Program-made: the position numbers and the translations under genes
Shown here: piece after piece, positions 25,137 to 33,881 of the stretch
Numbering within the stretch: the first letter of the stretch is position 1
Layout: each line of letters starts with the position of its first letter
The notes under the pieces: generated by a model
Told to the model about the DNA's origin: nothing
The model's database searches: none
What the model saw: the letters and a program-made list of their open reading frames with translations, nothing else
NCBI GenBank assembly: GCA_965228125.1
Contig: OZ245791.1
Location: 2,232,001 to 2,296,000 of the forward strand
Reading direction: 5' to 3'
Length of the DNA stretch: 64,000 nucleotides
Origin: GWF2-38-69 sp965228125
GTDB lineage: Bacteria > Verrucomicrobiota > Lentisphaeria > Victivallales > GWF2-38-69

Positions 25137-28100
25137 TTAGTTTATAGCACAGGGTAGGCCTGGCATGGATTTTCTTACATTCTTCAGAAGTTCATACATG
25201 ATGGCGAAATTCTTAAGAGACAGTGTGGCGGCTTTTTTTGTTTTTGAACTACACTCCAGAATTGCGAAGTTTTTATTCAATTTGATATCGGCGATATTGT
25301 TGGAACAAATTATAGAAGAGCCTAAAATTGAAAGTTTGTATAGGCTTTTATCGAATTTTGCCTGTATTGAACTCCCGTTTCTGCCACTAGAAATCATGAA
25401 CGCATTGTTATCTTCAGCATCGAATTCTTTGAGATCGAGATAGAATCTTGGTTTGTCCTTATACGGGCTTCCTGATGTCGGGCAGAAAGTAGAACATGTG
25501 GCACATTCATTGCAGAATGGAGTGAATATTGCAGTTTGGTAACTCTGGCTAAGGCTGAAAGTTTCTTCTCCTGCTGCATAGGACTTATCGGCAGTTATCT
25601 TGATTATTGGAAGTTTCAATGATTCTGCCTTTGTCTGGTAAGTGAACATGGCTCTATTTGGACAAACTGTTGTGCATGTGCTGCATAGTTTATGGCATTG
25701 AAGGCACCTTTTTGACTCATCTATTGCGGCTTTATCCGACAGGGTGGAAATTATTTCATCAAAGCCGTTTCTCTTATTTACACTCAATTCCGGAACTTCG
25801 ACTCTGAATTCTCTGGTCATTCGTTTCTTCATCAGAGTCTTGTAGTTGCATTTGACGTTTGCGACAGACTCTGCAACAGGTATTTTTTTCGTTTCCAACG
25901 CAATAATGCTTGATGCTATTTTTTTACCGTCTCCGGCTGCTTTGACTATCGTCACAGGACCGTTATCAATGGCATCCCCGCCAGCCAGAATGTCCGTCAC
26001 AGCTGTCTGCATTGTTAGCGGATCGACATCGATATAGCCTTTTTTATTATAAATGACGGGAAGGCCTTTAAGGAAATCAAAATTTGGTTTTTGCCCTATA
26101 GCAACGATTAGAGAATCCAGTTGAATATCAAATTCCGAGTCTGGAATTTCGACAGGTTTTTTTCTGCCCGACTCGTCTCTTTCCCCAAGAGTCATTTTTG
26201 AACATCTCAAGGCTGAAATAATCCCGTTATTGGATAGTACGGCCTTTGGAGCAGTCAGTTCTACTATCTCAATACCCTCTTCAAGAAGAGCATCGAGTTC
26301 TTCTTTATGAGCAGGCATTTCCTCGACTGTACGACGGTAGATAACGGAAACCTTTCCGCCTGTCATACGGTTAGCTGTTCTTGCGCAATCCATAGCCACG
26401 TCACCTGCGCCTATTATTCCGACTGAAGCGCCGAGTTCGATTTTTCCTCCTTCCTTTACGGATCTTAGAAAACTAATGCCGTCAATAACCCCTTTTGATT
26501 TCTCGCCATCAATACCCAGTACCATTCCGTTTTGAGCTCCAGTGGCAACAACAATATATTTAAAACCTTCTTTCTTAAGGTCTTTAACAGAAAAATCCCT
26601 GCCGGCTTTTTTGCTGCATTCAATTTTGACTCCAAGTTTTTTGATAGTCTCCACATCTGTCCCAATGGACTTGGCTGTAGCCCTGTATTTAGGAATTGTT
26701 TGATAAACCATTCCAGCCGGGCCGTCCTTTTCTTCAAATAGAGTAACTGAAACACCTTTCTGTGCCAGAAAGTATCCGGCTGACAGTCCGCACGGGCCTG
26801 CTCCGATTATTGCAACTTTAATGTTCTTTGTTTTTTCTATTTCAAATTTACCTGAAGGAACTTTATCTGTTATATATCTTTTGAGTTCTCTTATGGCAAT
26901 GGGTTCATCATAATGAGATCTTGTACACGCTGTTTCGCACTGGTGGTTGCACGCTCTGCCGAGAATTGTCGGAAGAGGATTATCTGCTCTCATAATGGAG
27001 GAAGCCTTTTTTAAATTGCCTTCTTTTATGTTTTCAATATATTGAGCAGCTTTTTGGCTTACAGGGCATTCATCGGTGCAAGGGGCTTTGATACAGTCAA
27101 AGAACTCAAGTTTTCTTGTGGTTTTTGAATGTTTCCTTTCATAAGTGTCCCGCATATAGAGCGGATCGGTAACAACTGAATCGGCGTATTTGTTGAGGTT
27201 GCATAAAGCTGCAATTTTGACTTTTTTATCATAGTTCTTAATTGATGAAACTGAGTTTTCACCTTTGGCTATTTTACAGATAAAATCTGATATGCTGGAA
27301 ACTTTAGCCTTAGTCATGGCCATTTCTGTATTTTTGATGTATTGGAGGATTCTGCCATATCCGCCGGGACGGAGTATATCGGAGCTTACCGTGATAGTTT
27401 TCATTCCGCAGCTGAGCAATTCTGCCACGTTATAGCAATCAGCACCTCCTGCGAAGGACATAATCAGTTCGCCTTTAAACTCATTGGAAAGTTTTCTAGC
27501 GACATTTACAGAGATAGCGTGCAGCGCGCGGCCGGACATATACATCATTTTTTCTTTTTTGTCGAAGAGGTTTCTATGGTTTTCGACTTCAAGAGTGTTT
27601 GTGAGTTTTACCCCGAAAGCTACCTTTTTTTTATCGGCTTTAGCTTGAAGATCTTTAAGCAAAACTAGAGCGTCAGGGTACTTAAGATCGTGTTCAAAAG
27701 CTAAGTCAGGGACTGTTATTTCTCTGAACCCCAGGTTTTTATTGAGTATTCCTCTTAAAGTATCGGGCCCGAGAAGGGTGGGGTTGAGCTTAACGTTGGT
27801 ATTAAACCCCCATTCATTGATTAAATAGGAAGCTATTTTTCCTATTTCTGCCGGTGGGCAGCCATGCATTGTCGAAAGAGTGATGTTGTTACTTATAGCA
27901 GAAGGAATATCAATTTTTTTGACTTCCGGGAAATATTTTGCTACAACATTTATGCATTCATCCTTAAGCGAACCGGCATCAAGGATTTTTTTGAGAAACC
28001 ACTGCACATTTTCTTTTTGTATTCCATCGTAATTATAACCAACGCTGGTGTTGAATACTATTCCCGGAGTTTTGCCGGGGAAGCCCAGCTTTTGGTGAAG

Positions 28101-28499
28101 AGCATGAATAAGTACCCAGGCTCTTATGTATTCGTCATAGGATTGGTGTATTTTAAGTTCCTGTGACCATTCCACATTGAATCCTGCGTCCTGCATATCA
28201 ATACATGGTTTGGAAACTTCGATTTCGTCTAAAGTCTGGACGGTCTTAAGCTCGATAAATCTTGCACCTGATAGCCATGAGATAATTATGTTCTGGGCCA
28301 TCTGAGTGTGTGGGCCTGCTGCTACTCCGAAGGGTGTTTCGAGTTTTGTTCCGTAAATATCAACTTTAAATTTGTCATTTGACTTTGGCTTAAAAAATAG
28401 ATCCTGGTTAATTCCGAAAATTGTCTTTTTCTCTTTTAATTCTGTGAATATCCAGTGAGTTAGTGCTTCCATTGATATGGGTGCGAATTTGTCCGACAT
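25137..28499 (-). CDS. ygfK: YgfK-type iron-sulfur flavoprotein (putative selenate reductase subunit)
   Basis: Large (1120-residue) cytoplasmic oxidoreductase built like a shuffled dihydropyrimidine dehydrogenase. The N-terminal 420 residues are a DHODH-like barrel (TPFGVAAGPHTQMAQNII). Then comes an alpha-helical Fe-S domain (CIKAPCTDECPVSQ, CNHQCETACTR) and an FAD/NAD(P)H part with GAGPCGLSAGYFLAQKG (about residue 565) and GAGDVAMDCAR. The C-terminus has ferredoxin-like clusters (CLQCHKLCSTCTTVCPNRA and CNECATCSTFCPTSG). This matches E. coli YgfK, somewhat longer at about 1120 against 1030. It is named a selenate reductase but is linked genetically to anaerobic purine use, probably as a reductase or electron donor. 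It is divergent from the xdh genes and co-directional with ssnA. Confidence 0.9.
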   Translation of the reverse strand: MSDKFAPISMEALTHWIFTELKEKKTIFGINQDLFFKPKSNDKFKVDIYGTKLETPFGVAAGPHTQMAQNIIISWLSGARFIELKTVQTLDEIEVSKPCIDMQDAGFNVEWSQELKIHQSYDEYIRAWVLIHALHQKLGFPGKTPGIVFNTSVGYNYDGIQKENVQWFLKKILDAGSLKDECINVVAKYFPEVKKIDIPSAISNNITLSTMHGCPPAEIGKIASYLINEWGFNTNVKLNPTLLGPDTLRGILNKNLGFREITVPDLAFEHDLKYPDALVLLKDLQAKADKKKVAFGVKLTNTLEVENHRNLFDKKEKMMYMSGRALHAISVNVARKLSNEFKGELIMSFAGGADCYNVAELLSCGMKTITVSSDILRPGGYGRILQYIKNTEMAMTKAKVSSISDFICKIAKGENSVSSIKNYDKKVKIAALCNLNKYADSVVTDPLYMRDTYERKHSKTTRKLEFFDCIKAPCTDECPVSQKAAQYIENIKEGNLKKASSIMRADNPLPTILGRACNHQCETACTRSHYDEPIAIRELKRYITDKVPSGKFEIEKTKNIKVAIIGAGPCGLSAGYFLAQKGVSVTLFEEKDGPAGMVYQTIPKYRATAKSIGTDVETIKKLGVKIECSKKAGRDFSVKDLKKEGFKYIVVATGAQNGMVLGIDGEKSKGVIDGISFLRSVKEGGKIELGASVGIIGAGDVAMDCARTANRMTGGKVSVIYRRTVEEMPAHKEELDALLEEGIEIVELTAPKAVLSNNGIISALRCSKMTLGERDESGRKKPVEIPDSEFDIQLDSLIVAIGQKPNFDFLKGLPVIYNKKGYIDVDPLTMQTAVTDILAGGDAIDNGPVTIVKAAGDGKKIASSIIALETKKIPVAESVANVKCNYKTLMKKRMTREFRVEVPELSVNKRNGFDEIISTLSDKAAIDESKRCLQCHKLCSTCTTVCPNRAMFTYQTKAESLKLPIIKITADKSYAAGEETFSLSQSYQTAIFTPFCNECATCSTFCPTSGSPYKDKPRFYLDLKEFDAEDNNAFMISSGRNGSSIQAKFDKSLYKLSILGSSIICSNNIADIKLNKNFAILECSSKTKKAATLSLKNFAIMYELLKNVRKSMPGLPCAIN

Positions 28500-28649
28500 T
28501 ATTATCTCCCTTATTAAATTGAATGTAATAAAATAACTAAGAATGAGTATAATAGTACTGATGAGGGGGTTAAGATAGAGACAGGCTTGTTTTTTTCAAG
28601 GTCTCTTGTACATTCAGCCATTCATAAAAATAAATAGCGGGGGGAGCTT
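28500..28649. promoter_or_regulatory. Divergent promoter region between ygfK and the xdh genes
   Basis: On the plus strand a perfect -10 hexamer TATAAT lies at 28548-28553, with only a poor -35 (GTAATA, 28525-28530). Downstream, in what would be the xdh leader, a bulged hairpin can form: GAGAC (28578-28582) with GTCTC (28601-28605) and CTTG (28586-28589) with CAAG (28597-28600), around a T-rich loop. GGGGGGAG precedes the 28650 ATG. No known riboswitch is recognised. Confidence 0.4.
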
Positions 28650-30062
28650 ATGCTTAAGTTTGTTGTTAACGATAAGGTTATGGAAACAAATATGCATCCC
28701 GGGACAATACTCATTGATTATCTCAGAGATGAGTTGAGATTGGTGGGAACAAAGGAAGGATGTAAAGAAGGCGAATGCGGAGCTTGCACTGTTCTTGTTG
28801 GGACTTTGGGGCAGGACGGAGTTGTATCTTATAAGTCGGCTGCTTCATGTATTCTGCCGATCGGCGATGTGAACGGTGCCCATGTTGTTAGCATAGAAGG
28901 CGTTAATTTAAAGGAGCTTAATCTTATTCAGAAGGCTATATTTGACAATAGCGCTTCCCAGTGTGGTTTTTGCACTCCGGGGATTGTCTTATCTCTTACT
29001 TATTTTGCTTTAAGCAGCAAAGATTTTTCCTATAACGATGCTGTTGATGCTTTGGATGGGAATATTTGCCGTTGCACAGGATATGTATCAATAAGAAATG
29101 CGGCTCGACAGCTATCCGATGCGCTTAAGCAGAAGAACTGCACCGAAAAAGATAGAATAAGTGTTCTTGTAGACAATGAAGTTATCCCTGAATATTTTGC
29201 CGAAATTCCGGACAGGCTTAGGTCTTTGAATATTAAAAGTTCAGGCAAACTTACAAAAAACGCGAAATTGGTAGGTGGCGGTACGGATTTATTTGTTCAA
29301 AAACCTGATGAGTTATTGGAAACAGGCTTGTGTTTTATATCTGAAAGAAAAGACCTGGATTATATTAGGCTCAATGACTCTTCTTTGCATATCGGTGCAG
29401 GGACAAACCTTGAGGCTTTCAGAAATTCATGTGTTGTTAATAAATACTTTCCTTACATGAAGAATGATCTGCTTCTTCATTCTTCCATGATTCTTAGAAA
29501 CAAGGCAACCCTTGCAGGCAATATAGTAAATGCTTCTCCTATAGGCGATATAACTATTATGCTTTTAGCATTGAATTCTTTGTTAGTGCTGGAGAGTTGC
29601 GATGGCATAAGAACTGTCGCTTTGGATAAATTTTACAAGGGTTACAAAAAGTTGGATCTTTCCGAAGGTGAGATTATAAAGGAAATAGTCATTCCTATTC
29701 AAAGCCAGGATTCAAAGTACAATTTTGAGAAAGTTTCCAATAGAAAGATACTTGATATAGCTGCGGTGAATTCTTCTATTGTCATTGCTGCTGATGAAAA
29801 CGGAGTAATATCCGATTTACGGATTTCAGCAGGAGGAGTAGGCCCTATCCCGATGAAGATCGAAGGGTTGGATATATATAAAGGTAAATCAATATCTTTT
29901 GACTTAGTCAAAGAAATGGCAGAATATACCGCTTCAAAAGTTTCTCCAATAGACGACGTAAGAGGTACTGCGAAATACAAGAAACTCCTGTTAAGGCAGT
30001 TGGTATTCGCGCATTTTAATAAACTCTTTTCGATAAATGAATGTTCAGGGGAGGGGTGCTAA
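28650..30062 (+). CDS. Molybdenum hydroxylase Fe-S/FAD subunit (XdhA-like, YgfM-related fusion)
   Basis: Electron-transfer subunit of a xanthine dehydrogenase-family enzyme with two domains. Residues 1-165 are the 2x[2Fe-2S] unit: the plant-ferredoxin cluster CKEGECGACTVL (about 42-49) with a later Cys, and the helical cluster SQCGFCTPG with CRCTG. The rest is a CO-dehydrogenase-flavoprotein-like FAD domain (LVGGGTDLFVQ near 207, LRNKATLAGNIVNASPIGD near 286). In E. coli these are separate (YgfM and part of XdhD); here they form one 470-residue chain. The Mo subunit follows immediately. The substrate is probably a purine or other N-heterocycle, judged by the ygfK-ssnA neighbours. Confidence 0.88.
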   Translation: MLKFVVNDKVMETNMHPGTILIDYLRDELRLVGTKEGCKEGECGACTVLVGTLGQDGVVSYKSAASCILPIGDVNGAHVVSIEGVNLKELNLIQKAIFDNSASQCGFCTPGIVLSLTYFALSSKDFSYNDAVDALDGNICRCTGYVSIRNAARQLSDALKQKNCTEKDRISVLVDNEVIPEYFAEIPDRLRSLNIKSSGKLTKNAKLVGGGTDLFVQKPDELLETGLCFISERKDLDYIRLNDSSLHIGAGTNLEAFRNSCVVNKYFPYMKNDLLLHSSMILRNKATLAGNIVNASPIGDITIMLLALNSLLVLESCDGIRTVALDKFYKGYKKLDLSEGEIIKEIVIPIQSQDSKYNFEKVSNRKILDIAAVNSSIVIAADENGVISDLRISAGGVGPIPMKIEGLDIYKGKSISFDLVKEMAEYTASKVSPIDDVRGTAKYKKLLLRQLVFAHFNKLFSINECSGEGC

Positions 30063-30063
30063 G

Positions 30064-32313
30064 ATGAGAAATTCAGATGTAAAAATGCATGTACGCGGAA
30101 AGTCGATTTTTGTAGATGACATCCCTGCTACAGAGGGTTTGCTTCACGCTGTTTTGTTTCTGTCTCCGATAGCAAAAGGAACGATAGAAAGACTGGATGT
30201 TTCGAAAGCCAAAAGAGCAGAAGGAGTAGCAGGAGTATTTACTCACAGCGATATTCCTGGTGTAAATCAAATCGGGCATATGATTCAGGATCAGCCTCTC
30301 TTCGCAGTGAAGGAGTTGGAATATGTAGGCCAGCCGATTGCTATGGTTGTAGCAGAGACCAAAAGACAGGCGAAAAAGGCATTGAAACTTATAGAGCTTG
30401 AAGTTAAAGAAAGCGACGGTGTTTTCAATCCCAGAGAGGCTTTCAGGAAAGGGATGATTCATGCTCCAAGAAGGATTATTACTACAGGCGATATTGATTC
30501 AACTTGGGAAAAATGTGCGTATATAGCTGAAGGCACAGCTGAAAATGGCCCGCAGGAACACTTCTACTTTGAAACGCAGAGGGCTTTAGCTGTGCCTGGT
30601 GAAGACGATTCCATGAAAGTACACGCAAGCGTTCAGTCTCCGGGAGCTTTTCAGCATCACTTGGCTGAAGTCCTTGGATTGCCTATGCATAAAATCGAAC
30701 TTGATATAAGAAGGCTTGGCGGTGCGTTTGGCGGCAAAGAATCAACGGCTATATGGGTGGTCGCTCCGGCAGTGGCAGCCAGAATACTCAAAAGGCCTGT
30801 CAAAATGGTGTTGTCAAGAAACGAGGATATAGCTACTTCCGGAAAGAGGCATCCATATGTATTTGACTATAAGCTCGGGCTCAATAAAGAAGGTAAAATA
30901 CTTGCTTATGAGATTGATTTATATCAGCAGGCTGGTGCGTTTGCAGACATTTCACTTCCTGTCCTTGGCAGATCTTTCTTACATGTTTCGAGTTCCTACA
31001 ACATTCCGAATTTAAGAGCCACTGCAGTTAGTTGCAAAACTAATCTGCCTTCAAATAATGCGTTCAGAGGATTCGGCGTACCTCAAGGCGTTTTTGTTAT
31101 AGAATCGGCGATTTTTCATGCGGCTGAACTGATGGGTTTGGACGCTAGTGTTATTAGAAGAAAGAATCTGCTTATGGACGGAGACTTTCTCCCATATGGC
31201 ATGCAGCTTGAAAAAACCAATGCTATAAGATGTTGGGAAGAGTTGGACAAACGCTCAGGCGGAATCGCCAGAAGATTAAAATCTATAGAAGAGTACAACA
31301 GAACTAACTCTCAGAAAAAGAAAGGATTGGCGGTTATTCCTGTATGCTTCGGTATTTCTTTTGCCCAGACTGCGCTTAATCAGGGGAGTGCCTTAGTAAA
31401 TATTTACGCTGACGGTTCTGTAGCAGTAAGTACAGGCGCTGTTGAAATGGGGCAGGGTGTTAACATGAAAATCCTTCTTATAGCGTCTAATACTCTTTCT
31501 GTGAGAAAAGAGAAAATAAAGGTCGAAACCACCAACACATCAAGAATCCCAAACGCATCGCCGACATCTGCAAGTACAGGAGCAGACCTAAATGGTATGG
31601 CTGCTAAGTATGCATGCGAAACTCTTCTCAAGAGGCTTCGGGTTTTTGCCGCAAAAAAATTCAATCACAATAATCCTGACGAAATATCTATAAAAGATGA
31701 AATTGTGTATCTCAAAAGCGCAAGAACCGATTATGGGTGGGAACAACTAGTCCACGATGCTTACTGGGACAGGACTGATCTTGGATGCAGGGCATTTTAC
31801 GCTACACCAGGGATATATGTTGACAGGGGAAAAGAAAGAGGCAGGCCTTTTGCTTATTACAGCTACGGAACATCTGTTACCGAGGTTACGCTTGATTGCA
31901 TAAGAGGAACTTATGATATTGATTCGGTAGATGTAGTTCACGATGTAGGCACACCGTTGAGCCATAATATCGACAAAGGCCAAATCGAAGGTGCAGTTAT
32001 ACAAGCAATAGGCTGGGCAACAATAGAGCAGATAAAATATGATGAAAAGGGTAAAATCCTTACGGCAGTCAACTCATATAAAATCCCTGACTTGAAGTTT
32101 TGCCCTAAAATTTTCAATGTCCATTTGCTAGAGAATTCTTTGAACCCATATGCAGTCTGCAATTCCAAGGCTGTGGGTGAACCTCCATTCATTCATGGGT
32201 TGGGCGCTTATTTTGCTCTGCTTAGCGCATTAAGGAGTGCTAGGAAAGATAAAGATATTCCACTATCGTTGCCTATAACTCCTGAAAAGGTATTCATGTA
32301 TCTGCATGGATAA
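30064..32313 (+). CDS. Molybdenum hydroxylase Mo-cofactor subunit (XdhD-like)
   Basis: Catalytic subunit binding molybdopterin. Motifs: GGAFGGKES (about residue 222, the Mo-proximal loop), SNNAFRGFGVPQG with the substrate Arg, GAVEMGQGVN and the catalytic Glu in AVGEPPFIHG (near the C-terminus). All are intact, so the enzyme should be active. About 749 residues. An ATG at 30037 is in frame, but GGGGAGGGG upstream of 30064 and the preceding stop ending at 30062 favour 30064. The ygfK, ssnA and mocA neighbours are those of the selenium-dependent molybdenum hydroxylase group of E. coli and clostridia, so a labile selenium in the cofactor is possible. The substrate (xanthine, hypoxanthine, urate precursors) is not determined. 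Confidence 0.9.
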   Translation: MRNSDVKMHVRGKSIFVDDIPATEGLLHAVLFLSPIAKGTIERLDVSKAKRAEGVAGVFTHSDIPGVNQIGHMIQDQPLFAVKELEYVGQPIAMVVAETKRQAKKALKLIELEVKESDGVFNPREAFRKGMIHAPRRIITTGDIDSTWEKCAYIAEGTAENGPQEHFYFETQRALAVPGEDDSMKVHASVQSPGAFQHHLAEVLGLPMHKIELDIRRLGGAFGGKESTAIWVVAPAVAARILKRPVKMVLSRNEDIATSGKRHPYVFDYKLGLNKEGKILAYEIDLYQQAGAFADISLPVLGRSFLHVSSSYNIPNLRATAVSCKTNLPSNNAFRGFGVPQGVFVIESAIFHAAELMGLDASVIRRKNLLMDGDFLPYGMQLEKTNAIRCWEELDKRSGGIARRLKSIEEYNRTNSQKKKGLAVIPVCFGISFAQTALNQGSALVNIYADGSVAVSTGAVEMGQGVNMKILLIASNTLSVRKEKIKVETTNTSRIPNASPTSASTGADLNGMAAKYACETLLKRLRVFAAKKFNHNNPDEISIKDEIVYLKSARTDYGWEQLVHDAYWDRTDLGCRAFYATPGIYVDRGKERGRPFAYYSYGTSVTEVTLDCIRGTYDIDSVDVVHDVGTPLSHNIDKGQIEGAVIQAIGWATIEQIKYDEKGKILTAVNSYKIPDLKFCPKIFNVHLLENSLNPYAVCNSKAVGEPPFIHGLGAYFALLSALRSARKDKDIPLSLPITPEKVFMYLHG

Positions 32314-32878
32314 GCCGAAAAAGAAAGAAGTTTCTTCTGCGGCAATAATTCTTGCTGCCGGTGAAGGCCGCCGCATCGGAATGCCGAAATGGCAAATCGA
32401 ATACGGAGGAAAGACTTTTCTGGAGATAATACTTCAAAAACTCAGAGGAGTTTTTTTCGACTCCATTATTTGTGTAAAAAGAGAATCTTTTGACATAAAA
32501 ATGCAAGGACTTTCCTTTGTAAACAACGTTACGCCCGAACTCGGAATGGTTTCTTCATTGTTTTATGCTTTTCAAGCAAATCCTGATTTCGATGGGTATT
32601 TGATTCTTCCTGTAGATCACCCATTTATTGAAAGTGAGACAATATCAAAACTATCAGAGCGTTTTAGATACGATTCCAAAGTGGTGGTTCGCCCTGTTTA
32701 TAACTCTACACCGGGCCATCCGATTATAATTCCAAACTTTGTTGCTGCACGCCTTGTATCGCCTGATTATGAAGGCGGCCTTAGGCAGTTAATAAAAGAT
32801 TTAAGAGCTCGAATAATTAATGTCGAAGTGAACGATCCGAATATTCTCAAGAACGTGAATTGCATTTCAGATTTATAA
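32306..32878 (+). CDS. mocA: Molybdenum cofactor cytidylyltransferase-like nucleotidyltransferase (MocA family)
   Basis: NTP-transferase that adds CMP to the molybdenum cofactor for xanthine dehydrogenase-family enzymes. The N-terminal signature is AAIILAAGEGRRIGMPKWQIEYGG (about residues 12-35), with LILPVDHPFI as the metal-binding Asp region and GHPIIIP later. 190 residues is typical. It overlaps the end of the Mo subunit by eight bases, so it is co-translated and very likely dedicated to that enzyme. Confidence 0.85.
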   Translation: MDKPKKKEVSSAAIILAAGEGRRIGMPKWQIEYGGKTFLEIILQKLRGVFFDSIICVKRESFDIKMQGLSFVNNVTPELGMVSSLFYAFQANPDFDGYLILPVDHPFIESETISKLSERFRYDSKVVVRPVYNSTPGHPIIIPNFVAARLVSPDYEGGLRQLIKDLRARIINVEVNDPNILKNVNCISDL

Positions 32879-33013
32879 TAGGAAAGAGAAGGTTCTGAAC
32901 TTAAGATTGCGAACTTGCGATTTGTAGATGAACAGGTTAGTTTTATTAGATTGTTTCTAGTCAGTAACAAACTATTTGTTTGGAAATTAAATTAAAAAAT
33001 CAAAAGGGCAAAA

Positions 33014-33703
33014 ATGAAAATAGGTTTCACAGGGATGGATTTGCAGGAAGGGAAAGTTAAATATATTGACCAGAACCTTATTGCTTTGGAGAAGAAAGAT
33101 AAACCTAAGAAATTATCTCCTTTTTTTGCTGAGTTTATAAAGGATGAATTTGTTCAAGTCGATGCAATAGCCATTCCCGGAGAAAAGGCGCTTGATATTC
33201 TTATTCTTGATATGGAAAAACTGGAAACCAGACTTTCTCGAACAGAAGATGCTGCTGAAAAGGAACTTTTGACAAGATGCATGGGGTTTCTTGAACAAGA
33301 AATACCTCTTTGCGAAATAGAATTGACTGAAGAAGAGGATAAAACCCTGCAGCTTTCAGCTCCGATTTCGTCAAAGCCTTTTGTTAAAGTTGATGTTCAT
33401 GATGATGGCAATACCGTTATATCAAAAGTCCTGGATAAAGCAGGATACACATTTTTCTATACGACGGGCCCAAAGGAATCGCATGCATGGTTTGTCAAAA
33501 TAGGCTCTGACATAGTCACTTGTGCAGGAAAAATACATACCGACCTTGCCCGTGGATTTATCAGAGGCGAAGTTGTTTCTTTTGATGACTACATGAAGTG
33601 TCATAATTTTAACGACTGCAAAGCTAAGGGATTAGCCAAAATGGTAAATCGTGATTACAAAATACAGCCTGGTGAAATTATCGAAATTATGTTTAGCGTG
33701 TAG
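33014..33703 (+). CDS. YchF-like protein with helical and TGS domains but an eroded G domain
   Basis: A 229-residue relative of the Obg-family ATPase/GTPase YchF/OLA1 (about 360 residues). The C-terminal 85 residues are a clear YchF-type TGS domain: GPKESHAWFVKIG, CAGKIHTDLARGFIRGEVVSFDDYM and a terminal PGEIIEIMFSV. Before it lies the helical segment ILDMEKLETRLSR to LTEEEDKTLQL that matches YchF's coiled-coil insertion. The N-terminus MKIGFTGMDLQEGKV resembles the YchF P-loop start (MKIGIVGLPNVGKS) but lacks the GxxxxGKS nucleotide loop, and the rest of the G domain is missing. So it should not hydrolyse nucleotide; a ribosome- or RNA-binding role through TGS is possible. It stands alone, 135 bases after mocA. 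Confidence 0.72.
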   Translation: MKIGFTGMDLQEGKVKYIDQNLIALEKKDKPKKLSPFFAEFIKDEFVQVDAIAIPGEKALDILILDMEKLETRLSRTEDAAEKELLTRCMGFLEQEIPLCEIELTEEEDKTLQLSAPISSKPFVKVDVHDDGNTVISKVLDKAGYTFFYTTGPKESHAWFVKIGSDIVTCAGKIHTDLARGFIRGEVVSFDDYMKCHNFNDCKAKGLAKMVNRDYKIQPGEIIEIMFSV

Positions 33704-33881
33704 TTGGAAAGCAGAAGGCGTGCCAGCGAATCCATTCTTGTTGATTGGCCAAATGTGTTCTTCGAGATACTGCCTCTTTTTTGGCCTTATGAGTTTGTTA
33801 TTGCTTGCTGCTGATTTTTTCTAAGATATTATTGTGATGGACACCGACTAACTTCAAATATAACTGGATTGATAGCTTCTT
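33704..33881. other. Intergenic stretch before the membrane glycosyltransferase
   Basis: 178 bases. An 8-base palindrome TTGGCCAA lies within it, but there is no T-tract, no strong promoter pair and no open frame of note. Confidence 0.4.

Noticed and set aside
28560..28649. Purine or molybdenum-cofactor riboswitch before the xdh genes
   Set aside because: A bulged hairpin exists, but none of the conserved cores of these riboswitches is recognisable in the short leader.
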